64,000 nt of DNA from the NCBI RefSeq assembly GCF_036388275.1, contig NZ_DASVSF010000022.1, positions 62,001-126,000 of the forward strand, read 5' to 3'. The stretch comes from Longimicrobium sp. Lineage in GTDB: Bacteria > Gemmatimonadota > Gemmatimonadetes > Longimicrobiales > Longimicrobiaceae. A program made the position numbers and the translations under genes. Under the pieces are notes generated by a model. The model searched no databases, was not told where the DNA came from, and saw only the letters and a program-made list of their open reading frames with translations. Below are positions 55,328 through 63,346 of this stretch, one piece after another (within the stretch, counting starts at the first letter, position 1; every line of letters starts with the position of its first letter).

Positions 55328-55723
55328 TCAACGCAGGTACGAGGGCACCAGCACCGGATCGAACGCCTCTTCCGCCGCCGAGGGTAGCCCGAGCAGCGCG
55401 TCCACCAGCGAGCCCGTCGCCTCCCGCCGCTCGACGAGGGAGTACAGGGCCAGGACCAGCGCCGCAGCCATGGCCGCGGGAACCAGGCGGCGTCCGAAAT
55501 GTCGCGCCAGTGCGGTGTTGAGCGCCGCGGCCGGCGAAAGCCGCACCTCGTGCACCCGGCGCATTACGCGCCCCGAGAATCCCGCCTCGAACCGGTCCGC
55601 CCTCGCGGACGCCAGGAGCGCGCCGATCGTTCGCTCCGCTTCCCGCCGCGCCTCCCCTCCCCGCCCCACCGGCTCCCCGGCCATCGACGCTGGCGGCGGC
55701 GCCTTCCGATCCCCCTCCATCAT
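55328..55723 (-). CDS. Putative anti-sigma factor with one transmembrane helix
   Basis: 131 aa. An N-terminal cytoplasmic part of about 80 residues, rich in Arg and Ala, is followed by a transmembrane helix (about 80-98, PAAMAAALVLALYSLVE) and a short periplasmic tail. The ATG overlaps the sigma gene's stop by 4 bases, the usual arrangement for an anti-sigma factor. No zinc-binding HxxxCxxC motif is present, so it is not a ZAS type. Its partner sensor would be the next gene. Confidence 0.7.
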   Translation of the reverse strand: MMEGDRKAPPPASMAGEPVGRGGEARREAERTIGALLASARADRFEAGFSGRVMRRVHEVRLSPAAALNTALARHFGRRLVPAAMAAALVLALYSLVERREATGSLVDALLGLPSAAEEAFDPVLVPSYLR

Positions 55724-56313
55724 GACTCCTCCCCTCCATGAATCCGGCTTCCGTCGCGTACGTACGGCGCCAGCCGGGCCTGCAGCTTTTCCATCGCCCG
55801 CGCCAGCCGCGAAAGCACCGTGCCCTCGGGAATCCCCAGCGCCTCTGCCGTTTCGCGCGTGGAGCACCCCTCCATCATCCGCAGAACCACCACCTGCGCA
55901 TGCTTCGGGCCCAGCGCGGCCACCGCCGCCCGTACGGCTGCACGCGTCTCCGCCACCTCCGGGTCATCCACTCCCTCGACGCCCGCCCCGGCAAGCGTCT
56001 CGTCCTCATCGTCGCTGCGACGGAAGCGCAGGGCGAAGCGGCGGCGGCGGCGGATGGCATTGAGCGAAAGGTTGACGGCGATCTTCCGCAGGTACGTGGC
56101 CAGTGAGGCGTCGCCGCGGAAGCGGTCCAGCGAGCGATACAGCCGGATGAACGCCTCCTGCCCCACGTCGTCGGCCTCGTCGCCGGGACCCAGAAAGCCC
56201 ACGACGACGGCGGCGACGAGGGGTTCGTATCGCTCAACGATGGCGCGGAACGCACGGTCGTCGCCCCGCCGCGCGCGCTCGATCAGCTCTCCGTCCGCAG
56301 GCCCGTCGTGCAT
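55720..56313 (-). CDS. ECF-family RNA polymerase sigma factor
   Basis: 197 aa. Region 2 (about 20-90) has the helix with ADDVGQEAFIRLYRSLDRF, which binds core and the -10 element. Region 4 (about 125-180) has LGPKHAQVVVLRMMEGCSTRETAEALGIPEGTVLSRLARAM, the helix-turn-helix for the -35. There is no region 1 or 3. The start at 56313 gives the normal N-terminus; an upstream frame is longer but not conserved. It heads an operon with an anti-sigma and a Spy/CnrX-like sensor, so its targets probably respond to an envelope or metal signal. Confidence 0.9.
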   Translation of the reverse strand: MHDGPADGELIERARRGDDRAFRAIVERYEPLVAAVVVGFLGPGDEADDVGQEAFIRLYRSLDRFRGDASLATYLRKIAVNLSLNAIRRRRRFALRFRRSDDEDETLAGAGVEGVDDPEVAETRAAVRAAVAALGPKHAQVVVLRMMEGCSTRETAEALGIPEGTVLSRLARAMEKLQARLAPYVRDGSRIHGGEES

Positions 56314-56653
56314 CCCCCTCCCGGTGCGCCCCACCGCCGTACTCACTGGTCGACACCCGGAAAGACGCATCCATTCCATTTCCTCGACCGCGACGGCTCC
56401 ATGGAATCGCTCCGATCCTCCCACCGCCGCGCACCCATTCCGCGCGGCGGTGGAAAACGCGGGCACTCGAGCGGACAAGCGAGGCAGGGGCGGATGGATG
56501 GTTCGCGTGGCATGGCAGCGGACGCGGCGGTCAATCTGGGGGCGCGTGGCGGCGCCGGAAAGCCGTGTGTGCTTGCCGATGCGGAACGGCCCCGCGGCAT
56601 GATGCCGCGGGGCCGTCCGTGGGGCCAGGAGGGACGCGGCTGCGTCCCGCCGA
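56314..56653. other. Non-coding interval between ECF sigma gene and the collagen-like gene
   Basis: 340 bp. It should carry the promoter of the ECF operon; no clear GGAAC-type or sigma-70 element was picked out. The only structure is the terminator hairpin at 56586-56616. Open frames crossing it have no conserved content. Confidence 0.6.
56586..56616 (-). terminator. Terminator after the collagen-like S74 gene
   Basis: Perfect 15-bp arms (ACGGCCCCGCGGCAT and its complement) around a single G, 38 bases downstream of the minus-strand stop. Confidence 0.8.
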
Positions 56654-58483
56654 TCACTGCTGGGCGGAGCGCGGCGTCTCCGCCTGGGCGGCGAGGATCG
56701 CCTCCACGCGCTGCAGGCGCGCGGCGAGGGCGGCGTTCTCGCGCTCGAGCGCGTCGATGCGTGCCTGCTGGGCGGCCGTGCGGGCCTCCAGCGCCTGCGC
56801 GGCGGCCAGCGCCACGCCGTCCGCGTCCACCGTGCTGATCACCTTGTCGTCGTCACCCAGACCGAACGCCGCGCGGAAATCCTGCGCCATGGGCCCGATG
56901 TGGCGGACGTCGGCGTTCTCGGTCCGGTAGCTCCAGCTGGTGATCGGCATGGCGCGCAGCCGGCCGAGCACGTCTTCGCCGGACACGGCAGCGAACAGGT
57001 ACTTGCGGTTCACGTCCGAGGAGTTGGTCCAGGTGCCGTTGGTGTGCAGGTAGGCCCCGGTGCTGGTGCTGATCGCCGCGTTGCTCTGCCCCCAGTTGCT
57101 TGCCGTGGCGCCGGACTGGAAGGTGACGCCGGTGCTCCGGTTGCTGCTCGTGTAGATCCGGAACCCGTTGGCCACCCGCCACGTAGCCGAGTTCGTCACT
57201 TCGGCGTGAATGGTGTCGGTGCTCGTGGACCGGTCGCCGAAGACGAAGGCACCCAGGCGAGGAGCCCCGGCACTGGTGCTGCTGCTGGCCTTATACCCGA
57301 ACACCACCGAGTACGCGCCCGTCGCCGTCACGTCCTCGCCCATGGCGATGGTGCCGGTGTTGGCCGCCACGGCGCGGTTCCCCATGGCGATGGCGTTGTC
57401 GCCCAGGGCGCGTACGTCCTGGCCGAACGCCGTCGAGTACAGCCCGATGTTGGCGTCGTCCCACTGGGTGCCGCTGACGCCGCCGGCGCGGAACGCGCCC
57501 TTGCCGGGATACCAGAACGTCCGGACGCCGGAGCCTGACACCGGACCGTTCCCGCTGTACAGCACGCCCTCCGCCACGAAACCGTTGTTGTTGGCCAGGT
57601 CGTAGGCGCCGGCGCTGTTGGTGGGCACCACACCGTCCTCGCCGTCGGCTCCCTTCGCTCCGTCGGCGCCGCGGCAGTCCAGCACGTCCACGGTGCCGTC
57701 GGCATTCCTGTCCTCGTCCGTGGGATCGCCGGTGCCGTTGGCGTTGGTGTCCCAGCAGTGCCGGCCGTCTGCGCCGGCCGCGCCCGCGGGACCCGCCGCA
57801 CCGATTTCGCCCGCCGGACCGTCCGCGCCCGCGGGACCTGCGGGACCCTGCGGACCGTCCGCGCCCGCGGGACCTGCGGGACCTGCGGGACCCGCAGCGC
57901 CCGCCGCGCCGGTGGCACCGGTTTCACCCTGCGGACCCGCGGGCCCGGTTGCTCCCGTGTCGCCCTTGGGCCCAGCGGCACCGGTGGCGCCGGTCTCGCC
58001 CTGGGGACCCTGCGGACCCTGCGGACCTGTGGAACCCGTCGCTCCCGCCGGACCCGCGTCGCCCTTGGGACCCGCCGGGCCCTGCGCACCCGCCGGGCCC
58101 GCGTCGCCCTTGGGACCCGCCGGGCCGGTCGCACCCGCCGGGCCCGTGGCTCCCTGGGGACCCACCGCGCCGGTGGCTCCCGCCGGACCCGAGTCGCCCT
58201 TGGGACCCGCCGGACCCGTCTGACCGATGGGACCCATCGGACCCGCCGGCCCGGTGGCGCCCTGGGCGTTGAACGAAAAGGCGATGTGCTGCGGCGAGTT
58301 GCACGTGTCCTTCAGCTCCGGCTCGCGGATGCGGTAGACGGTGCCGGACGCGGGCACGTAGCAGGCGTGGATGACACCCGTCTGCGCCGCTACCCGCGTG
58401 GGGGCGCCGAAGATCGCCAGGCCGAGAATTGCCGCGGGGCCCAGGAGCAGGCCGCGGCGAGAGGAGAGAGCGAGACCGCCCAT
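56654..58483 (-). CDS. Secreted collagen-like protein with S74 intramolecular chaperone
   Basis: 609 aa. A signal peptide (about 1-34) ends at AAQ. Residues 75-239 are 55 uninterrupted Gly-X-Y triplets, with Pro, Ala, Lys and Asp in the other places, which should form a collagen-type triple helix. A short Asp-rich stretch (about 244-275, DTNANGTGDPTDEDRNADG) resembles calcium-binding dockerin loops. The C-terminal part (about 310-540) is a trimeric head of YadA-like repeats (AIAMGNRAVAANTGTIAMGE), ending in an S74 peptidase/chaperone with the Ser-489/Lys-494 dyad (SDVNRK) and a coiled coil. Phage tail spikes use S74 domains to trimerise and then cut themselves free. Confidence 0.88.
   Translation of the reverse strand: MGGLALSSRRGLLLGPAAILGLAIFGAPTRVAAQTGVIHACYVPASGTVYRIREPELKDTCNSPQHIAFSFNAQGATGPAGPMGPIGQTGPAGPKGDSGPAGATGAVGPQGATGPAGATGPAGPKGDAGPAGAQGPAGPKGDAGPAGATGSTGPQGPQGPQGETGATGAAGPKGDTGATGPAGPQGETGATGAAGAAGPAGPAGPAGADGPQGPAGPAGADGPAGEIGAAGPAGAAGADGRHCWDTNANGTGDPTDEDRNADGTVDVLDCRGADGAKGADGEDGVVPTNSAGAYDLANNNGFVAEGVLYSGNGPVSGSGVRTFWYPGKGAFRAGGVSGTQWDDANIGLYSTAFGQDVRALGDNAIAMGNRAVAANTGTIAMGEDVTATGAYSVVFGYKASSSTSAGAPRLGAFVFGDRSTSTDTIHAEVTNSATWRVANGFRIYTSSNRSTGVTFQSGATASNWGQSNAAISTSTGAYLHTNGTWTNSSDVNRKYLFAAVSGEDVLGRLRAMPITSWSYRTENADVRHIGPMAQDFRAAFGLGDDDKVISTVDADGVALAAAQALEARTAAQQARIDALERENAALAARLQRVEAILAAQAETPRSAQQ
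57767..58261 (-). repeat. 495-bp collagen-like Gly-X-Y coding repeat
   Basis: 55 consecutive GXY codon triplets in frame, very GC-rich, with many short internal duplications (for example the units GPAGATGPA and GPKGDAGPA). The DNA is prone to slippage. Confidence 0.93.
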
Positions 58484-58560
58484 TCCGCCTCCAGAATGTG
58501 ATTCGTGGTAAGAGAGGAGCGCCGCGGTGCCCTGAGCGGCCCGCGGGCGGGAGCGTTCCG

Positions 58561-58995
58561 CTACGGACGCGGAGGGTCGTGCAGGGTGGCCGCGGTGGAG
58601 CGAACCTCGTCCAGCGCCAGGCGCATGGCGTCGATCTCGGGAAGCACGGCTCCGGCGTCCGGGAGAGCGGCCAGCACCGCCTCCACGTCCGCGAGCGCCG
58701 CCTCGATCCCGGGGCCGTCTGCGGTAGCCAGCCGGCCGCGCACCAGGTCCAGTGCCGTTCGCAGCGGAGAGCCGTCGCCGCCGCCGGAGACGGCGGGCGC
58801 CAGGCGAAGCTCCGCGTCGTCCAGGGCGGCGGCGAGCCGCGTCATCCGCTCGTCGGCGATGGGGGCGGCGAGCTCGTTGGCCGACACCGCGCTCGCATGG
58901 ACGGCGACGGGGGTGACCGTCGCAATGGTCGGCGGCTCGGAGCACGCCGCCACGCCAAGCGGGAGCACCAGCGTGGCTAGGGCACGCTTCTGCAT
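58561..58995 (-). CDS. Small secreted lipoprotein of the collagen/S74 cluster
   Basis: 144 aa. Signal with lipobox-like GVAAC (Cys-18). The mature protein is Ala/Leu/Asp-rich and predicted helical, with heptad-like spacing in about 50-135. No family is recognised. It lies between two S74-domain genes on the same strand, and its start has no close ribosome-binding site. It may be an accessory or stabilising protein for the fibre proteins, but this rests on location only. Confidence 0.6.
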   Translation of the reverse strand: MQKRALATLVLPLGVAACSEPPTIATVTPVAVHASAVSANELAAPIADERMTRLAAALDDAELRLAPAVSGGGDGSPLRTALDLVRGRLATADGPGIEAALADVEAVLAALPDAGAVLPEIDAMRLALDEVRSTAATLHDPPRP

Positions 58996-59121
58996 GGGGA
59001 ATTTCCTGGGGTGAAAAGTCGGATGGAGAACCCCGCGGGAGCGGGGCGAGGGAGGGAACGTGCGTGTAGACACCGCGCCCCGCTCCTTCATTCCATCCGC
59101 CGCACCCGCGGCGCAAAACGA

Positions 59122-59152
59122 AGCCGCCGCCCCGTTGTCCGGGGCGGCGGCT
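59122..59152 (-). terminator. Rho-independent terminator after the second S74 gene
   Basis: Arms AGCCGCCGCCCCG and CGGGGCGGCGGCT, 5-base loop, followed on the minus strand by a T-rich run (TTCGTTTTG). Confidence 0.85.
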
Positions 59153-59176
59153 GCAATCTCCGAAGGTGGGCGGGAA

Positions 59177-60268
59177 CTACGGCCTGGCGCTGCCCTGCCC
59201 CGCCGTCACCAGCGCCTCCAGCCGTTCCATCCGGGCACGCATCTCCGCCAGTTCCCGCGCCTGGGCCGCGTTCTGCGCCTCCAGCGCGTCGATCCGCTGC
59301 TGCTGCGTGGCGGTGCGCGCCTCCAGCGCCTGCGCGGCGGCCAGCGCCACGCCGTCAGCATCCACCGTGCTGATCACCTTGTCGTCGTCACCCAGCCCGA
59401 ACGCGGCGCGGAAGTCCTGCGCCATGGGACCGATGTGCCGGACATCCGTGTTCTCGGTCCGGTAGCTCCAGCTCGTGATGGGCATGGCGCGCAGCCGGCC
59501 GAGCACGTCCTCCCCCGACACGGCCGCGAACAGGTGCTTGCGGTTCACGTCCGAGGCGTTGGTCCAGGTGCCGTTGGTGTGCAGGTAGGCGCCGGTGCTG
59601 GTGCTGATCACCGCGTTGCTCTGGCTCCAGTTGCTCACCGCGGAGCCGGACTGGAAGGTGACGCCTGTGCTCCGGTTGCTGCTCGTGTAGATACGAAACC
59701 CGTTGGCCACCCGCCACATCGCCGAGTTCGTCACTTCGGCGTGAATGGTGTCGGTGGTCGTGGACCGGTCGCCGAAGACGAAGGTGCCCAGGCGAGGAGA
59801 GCCGGCACTGGTGCTGCTGCTGGCCTTGTACCCGAACACCACCGAATACGCGCCCGTCGCCGTCACGTCCTCGCCCATGGCGATGGTGCCGGTGTTGGCC
59901 GCCACGGCACGAAGCCCCACGGCCATGGCGTTGTCGCCCAGGGCGCGTACGTTCTGGCCGAACGCCGTGGAGTACAGCCCGATGTTGGCGTCGTCCCACT
60001 GGGTGCCGTCGATGCCGCCGGCGCGGATCGCGCCCTTGCCGGGGTACCAGAACATCCGGACGCCGGAGCCGGACACGGGGGCGCCGTTGGTGCTGCCCGA
60101 GTTGTAGGTGCCGCCGAAGAAGGCGGTGCCGTTGCGGTTCACGCGGAACAGGCTCGAGTCGCCCTTGCTGACCGCGAACGCCGAGTCGGTGGCGCTCTGG
60201 GCGCGGGCGGAGTCCGAGAGCAGCGCCAGGCCGGCGACCGCGAGCGAAAGTCGGAGGAGCTTGGTCAT
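59177..60268 (-). CDS. S74-domain surface protein, paralogue without collagen region
   Basis: 363 aa. A signal peptide ends at ARAQ (about residue 24). The rest matches the head and chaperone part of the 56654-58483 protein, including YadA-like repeats, the SDVNRK dyad, and the coiled-coil end (about 310-355). Nucleotide identity across the shared 850 bp is high, about nine tenths over the stretches compared by eye, so this is a recent duplication. It lacks the Gly-X-Y fibre and has about 40 unrelated residues at the front. It probably forms a trimer that is cut by its own S74 dyad. Confidence 0.85.
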   Translation of the reverse strand: MTKLLRLSLAVAGLALLSDSARAQSATDSAFAVSKGDSSLFRVNRNGTAFFGGTYNSGSTNGAPVSGSGVRMFWYPGKGAIRAGGIDGTQWDDANIGLYSTAFGQNVRALGDNAMAVGLRAVAANTGTIAMGEDVTATGAYSVVFGYKASSSTSAGSPRLGTFVFGDRSTTTDTIHAEVTNSAMWRVANGFRIYTSSNRSTGVTFQSGSAVSNWSQSNAVISTSTGAYLHTNGTWTNASDVNRKHLFAAVSGEDVLGRLRAMPITSWSYRTENTDVRHIGPMAQDFRAAFGLGDDDKVISTVDADGVALAAAQALEARTATQQQRIDALEAQNAAQARELAEMRARMERLEALVTAGQGSARP

Positions 60269-60283
60269 GGCGGAGTCGAAGGG

Positions 60284-61300
60284 TTAGGGAACCGCAATGG
60301 AAAGAGCCGAATCGGCGACGGTCAGCGAGCCGGTTACGGACACCGGGCCCGACGCCTTCACCGCGCCCTGCAGGAACGTGCTGCCGGTAACCTTGGCGGC
60401 GGGGATGTTCCCCCGCAGCAGCGACCCGGTACCCATCAAGCTCACCGTGCCGTTGGAGATGCTCCCGATCGCGTCGAGGTTGCCGCCGACCGTCATGGTG
60501 AACCCGCCCAGGCCCAGCGTGCTGGCGTTGCCCACGCGCAGGTGCAGCACCGAGGCATTGGCGGTGAGCACCGGCATCGTGGCCCCGGGGATCTGGTCCG
60601 CGGGGGGCACGGTGGCAGCGCTGGTGCCGTCGGGAACCACGCCGTCCAGCCAGTTGGCGGCCGTGAACCACGCGGAGCTCTCCGATCCATCCCACGTGGG
60701 CCCCTGCAGCGGGCCGCTGCTGGCCGTCTCGGTGTTGACGTAGACGCGGAAGGTGAAGGTCGTCGCCCCGCCCGCCACCTGGAACTGCCACTCCCTGGCC
60801 GCGGAGATCTCCATCGGCGCGAGTGTCTGGGGATAGTCGAAGTACGGGGCCGCGGCGCCGTTCAGGAACGTATCGGTGCCGTCGGCTTTGGCGACGGTCA
60901 CCGTTCCCGTCGTGGTGGACGGGCCCTGGGAAAAGAACACCTGTACCCCGGAGATCGTGAAGCCGTCCGTGCCCATGGTCTGCTGGGTAAGGTTCTGCAC
61001 CTGCACGTCGGTCTTGAAGATCCCCGTTCCCGCGGAATACGACGTGTTCGTGTTCGTGAGCTTCACGTACGTGTCCTGCCCACCCACGATGCGGTTCGTC
61101 AGCGCGCCGGCGCCGGGAGGATCCAGCGTCTTGCACGCCATCGCGGCCGAAGCCACGTGCACCACGCACTGCAGCGCGGCAAGCTGGGTCGGCGCGGGCT
61201 TGATCGAGGGCGCGAGCGGGCCGTCCGTGCACGCCGCCGTGAGAGCCGCCAGAACCAGCGCCGGAAACACCCGCGACAGGCGTCCGTTGGGAAAGTACAT
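60284..61300 (-). CDS. Large secreted lipoprotein of the collagen/S74 cluster
   Basis: 338 aa. Lipobox TAAC near residue 24. The middle (about 75-200) is a beta-sandwich, with YVKLTNTNTSYSAGTGIFKTD and similar strands. From about 200 the protein has Gly/Thr/Ser-rich short repeats (VTGSLTVADS) as in adhesins. No conserved family is recognised. Its stop is only 16 bases before the start of the second S74 gene, so the two are probably co-transcribed. Confidence 0.7.
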   Translation of the reverse strand: MYFPNGRLSRVFPALVLAALTAACTDGPLAPSIKPAPTQLAALQCVVHVASAAMACKTLDPPGAGALTNRIVGGQDTYVKLTNTNTSYSAGTGIFKTDVQVQNLTQQTMGTDGFTISGVQVFFSQGPSTTTGTVTVAKADGTDTFLNGAAAPYFDYPQTLAPMEISAAREWQFQVAGGATTFTFRVYVNTETASSGPLQGPTWDGSESSAWFTAANWLDGVVPDGTSAATVPPADQIPGATMPVLTANASVLHLRVGNASTLGLGGFTMTVGGNLDAIGSISNGTVSLMGTGSLLRGNIPAAKVTGSTFLQGAVKASGPVSVTGSLTVADSALSIAVP

Positions 61301-61458
61301 CGGGTTGAACCTGGGAGAGGGAGCCGGACCGGGGGAGAGTCGGGAAGGCGGATGCGGGAGAATCTAAGGCTTTCTCCCGTTTCGTACAACGGTATTGATG
61401 CCAGTCGGACAGCGTGACGTAGGCAAACCCGTGTTTTTACGCGGACGCCTGGCTCGTG

Positions 61459-62478
61459 TCAGGCGGGTTGGAGCGCGTCCTCAGCGCGAGCCACGCGGTC
61501 GCGCCCCAGCCTCTTGGCCTCGTACAGCGCGGCGTCGGCGCGGTTCAGCCACGTGTCGCAGGTGTCGCCCCGGCGCAGTGCCGCCACCCCGATGCTCACC
61601 GTCACCCGCCCTGCCCTTTCAGCATCTCCCTCAGCGACGGCGCGGCGCAGACGTTCCGCCTCACGCAGGGCGTCCTCCGCGGTGGCGCCGGGCAGGAGCA
61701 CCGCGAACTCCTCGCCGCCGAAGCGGAACAGGTCGCCACCTGCCTCGCGGGCGAGGACCGCTGCCACGGCCACCAGCACCTCGTCCCCACCCGCGTGGCC
61801 GAACCGGTCGTTCACCTGCTTGAAGTGGTCGATGTCCATTACCAGCAGCGACGCGGTGTCTCCCCGCGCCGCTGCCGCCCGCAGCACGCGGTCCATGCGC
61901 CTGCGGTTGAAGGCGCCCGTCAGCGGGTCGCGGACGGCCTGCTGCACCAGCTGCTCGCGAAGGGAATCGATCACCCCCAGGAACAGGTTGGTGAACACCA
62001 CCAGCAACGCGAGCGTGACGCCGAACCGAACGGCGGCACCCATCCCCGTGTCCAGGTACACCATGGGCGCCACCGACAGCAGGATCCCGGCGGACAGGAC
62101 GTTGGCCAGCCGGCGCGGGAGCATGCAGAAGAAGAGCATCGTGGCCGGGTAGCACCACAGCACGGCCATGAACCCCAGCGCCCGAATGCCCAGCGGCAGG
62201 CCCGCCGCCACCGGAACGAAGACCAGTGCGACCGGGATTGGGGGCGGGCGCCCGCGCTTGAGCGCCAGCGCGTTCAGGGCCAGCATGCCCACGATCACCA
62301 GGTTGGCGATGCCGAGACCCATCCGCCCGCGAACGACGTTGTTGAGCCCGAAGGGCAGCAGGAACACCGCCCCCGCGATGGCGAGCGCGTAGATGATACG
62401 GTCGCGGTACCACGACGGAATTCCACCCCCGCCGGGGTCCAGCGACTCGAAGTCTGTCGGGGTGACCGGTGTTTTCAC
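61459..62478 (-). CDS. Membrane diguanylate cyclase (GGDEF)
   Basis: 339 aa from a GTG at 62478. About six transmembrane helices (about 30-170) are followed by a GGDEF domain (about 185-335) with the active-site GGEEF and the metal-binding VMDIDHFKQVND. It makes cyclic di-GMP from two GTP. The product-inhibition I-site (RxxD, 6-9 residues before GGEEF) is absent; the residues there are Glu-Ala-Gly-Gly. The sensor helices resemble no named module. Divergent from the TetR gene, and one TetR operator lies between them. Confidence 0.9.
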   Translation of the reverse strand: MKTPVTPTDFESLDPGGGGIPSWYRDRIIYALAIAGAVFLLPFGLNNVVRGRMGLGIANLVIVGMLALNALALKRGRPPPIPVALVFVPVAAGLPLGIRALGFMAVLWCYPATMLFFCMLPRRLANVLSAGILLSVAPMVYLDTGMGAAVRFGVTLALLVVFTNLFLGVIDSLREQLVQQAVRDPLTGAFNRRRMDRVLRAAAARGDTASLLVMDIDHFKQVNDRFGHAGGDEVLVAVAAVLAREAGGDLFRFGGEEFAVLLPGATAEDALREAERLRRAVAEGDAERAGRVTVSIGVAALRRGDTCDTWLNRADAALYEAKRLGRDRVARAEDALQPA

Positions 62479-62666
62479 AGGCTGAAACGGCGGTCGCGGG
62501 AGGAAGTCGCCAAGAAGCGTACCGGTCCGGCGCGGGACCGTGCCGATCGGAGACGCGGGTGGCACAACGAGTGGACCGGATGGGGTGAGCGGGCAATGGA
62601 GATACACTAACGGTCTCGAACGAGCCCCTGCAACCCCTTTCCGCCACCCAGCGGGTCGGAGTCGAC

Positions 62667-62682
62667 GTTTACGCACGTTAAC
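62667..62682. promoter_or_regulatory. TetR operator-like site (upstream)
   Basis: GTTTACGCACGTTAAC, a 16-bp copy of the palindrome found at the TetR promoter, placed between the divergent GGDEF and TetR genes. Confidence 0.65.
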
Positions 62683-62720
62683 TCACTCGCCCGGGCGTGA
62701 ATGTCTAGTGTCCTGACTGG

Positions 62721-62756
62721 TTGACATGCCTCCTGTCGTCGTTTACATATGTTAAC
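62721..62756 (+). promoter_or_regulatory. TetR promoter with overlapping operator; probably leaderless
   Basis: TTGACA at 62721-62726 is separated by 17 bases from TACATA at 62744-62749. The palindromic operator GTTTACATATGTTAAC covers 62741-62756 and ends exactly at the ATG (62757). Transcription would begin within about 1 base of that ATG, so the message would have almost no 5' leader. A bound repressor would cover the -10 and the start point. Confidence 0.7.
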
Positions 62757-63335
62757 ATGGAGGATATCAAGAGCAGGATCATCGCCGCGGCACGGGCGCT
62801 TCACTTCGAACGCGGCCCCGACGCGGTCACCATGCGTGCGGTCGCCGAGCGGGTGGGCGTAACCGCCACAGCCCTGTATCGCCACTTCGCCGACAAGGAC
62901 GCGATCCTCCGCGAAGTCACGGGCGAGGGCTCGCGCCTGCTCGGAAGCCACCTTTTTCGCGCGCTGGAGGCGCCCACGGCCATCGAGCGCCTGCGGGCGA
63001 CGGCCGATGCGTACCTGGAGTTCGCCATCGCGCAGCCCCAGGCCTACCGCGCCCTGTTCGAGCCCGGGGCAGACGGCGCGGAAGAGTCTCCCCTGCACCG
63101 CCAGCGTGCAGCCGTGCGGCGTTTCCTTCGCGACCGTGTGCGCGAGGGGATGGATGCGGGCGTGCTGGCGGAGGGCGATCCAGATGGAATGGCGATGAGC
63201 TTTTGGGCCATGCTCCACGGTCTCGCCTCCTTCCATTTCGCAGGGATCACGCGGGCTGAGGGCCTGAGTCAACGTGCGTTAACCAACCTGATCGAGGGCA
63301 TCGCCGCGTCCGGTAGTGCATCCACAGTACCGTAA
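62757..63335 (+). CDS. TetR-family transcriptional regulator
   Basis: 192 aa. The N-terminal helix-turn-helix (about 25-50) has TMRAVAERVGVTATALYRHFADKDAIL, the TetR consensus. The ligand-binding helices (about 60-185) are of the TetR_C_33/WHG type (FAIAQPQAYRALFEPG). It should repress itself and neighbouring genes and be released by an unknown small molecule. Sixteen-bp GTTwAC-n4-GTTAAC sites occur upstream, at its start, inside its 3' end and just after its stop. ATG at 62757 is preferred to an upstream frame because the promoter abuts it. Confidence 0.92.
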   Translation: MEDIKSRIIAAARALHFERGPDAVTMRAVAERVGVTATALYRHFADKDAILREVTGEGSRLLGSHLFRALEAPTAIERLRATADAYLEFAIAQPQAYRALFEPGADGAEESPLHRQRAAVRRFLRDRVREGMDAGVLAEGDPDGMAMSFWAMLHGLASFHFAGITRAEGLSQRALTNLIEGIAASGSASTVP

Positions 63336-63346
63336 CGCACGTTAAC
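63268..63346. promoter_or_regulatory. Additional TetR-type operators in and after the TetR gene
   Basis: GTCAACGTGCGTTAAC at 63268-63283 lies inside the coding region. CGTAACGCACGTTAAC at 63331-63346 overlaps the stop. Both keep the 4-base spacer. A weaker pair of half-sites (GTTAAC and GTTACC, 6-base spacer) follows at 63394-63410. Confidence 0.55.

Noticed and set aside
57767..58261. Regular short repeats resembling a CRISPR array
   Set aside because: The period is 9 bases and the repeats code for Gly-X-Y; there are no conserved 25-40 bp repeats with unique spacers and no cas genes.
56654..60268. A prophage tail region
   Set aside because: S74 domains are typical of phage tail spikes, but both proteins have signal peptides and no capsid, terminase, portal or integrase genes are present in the window.
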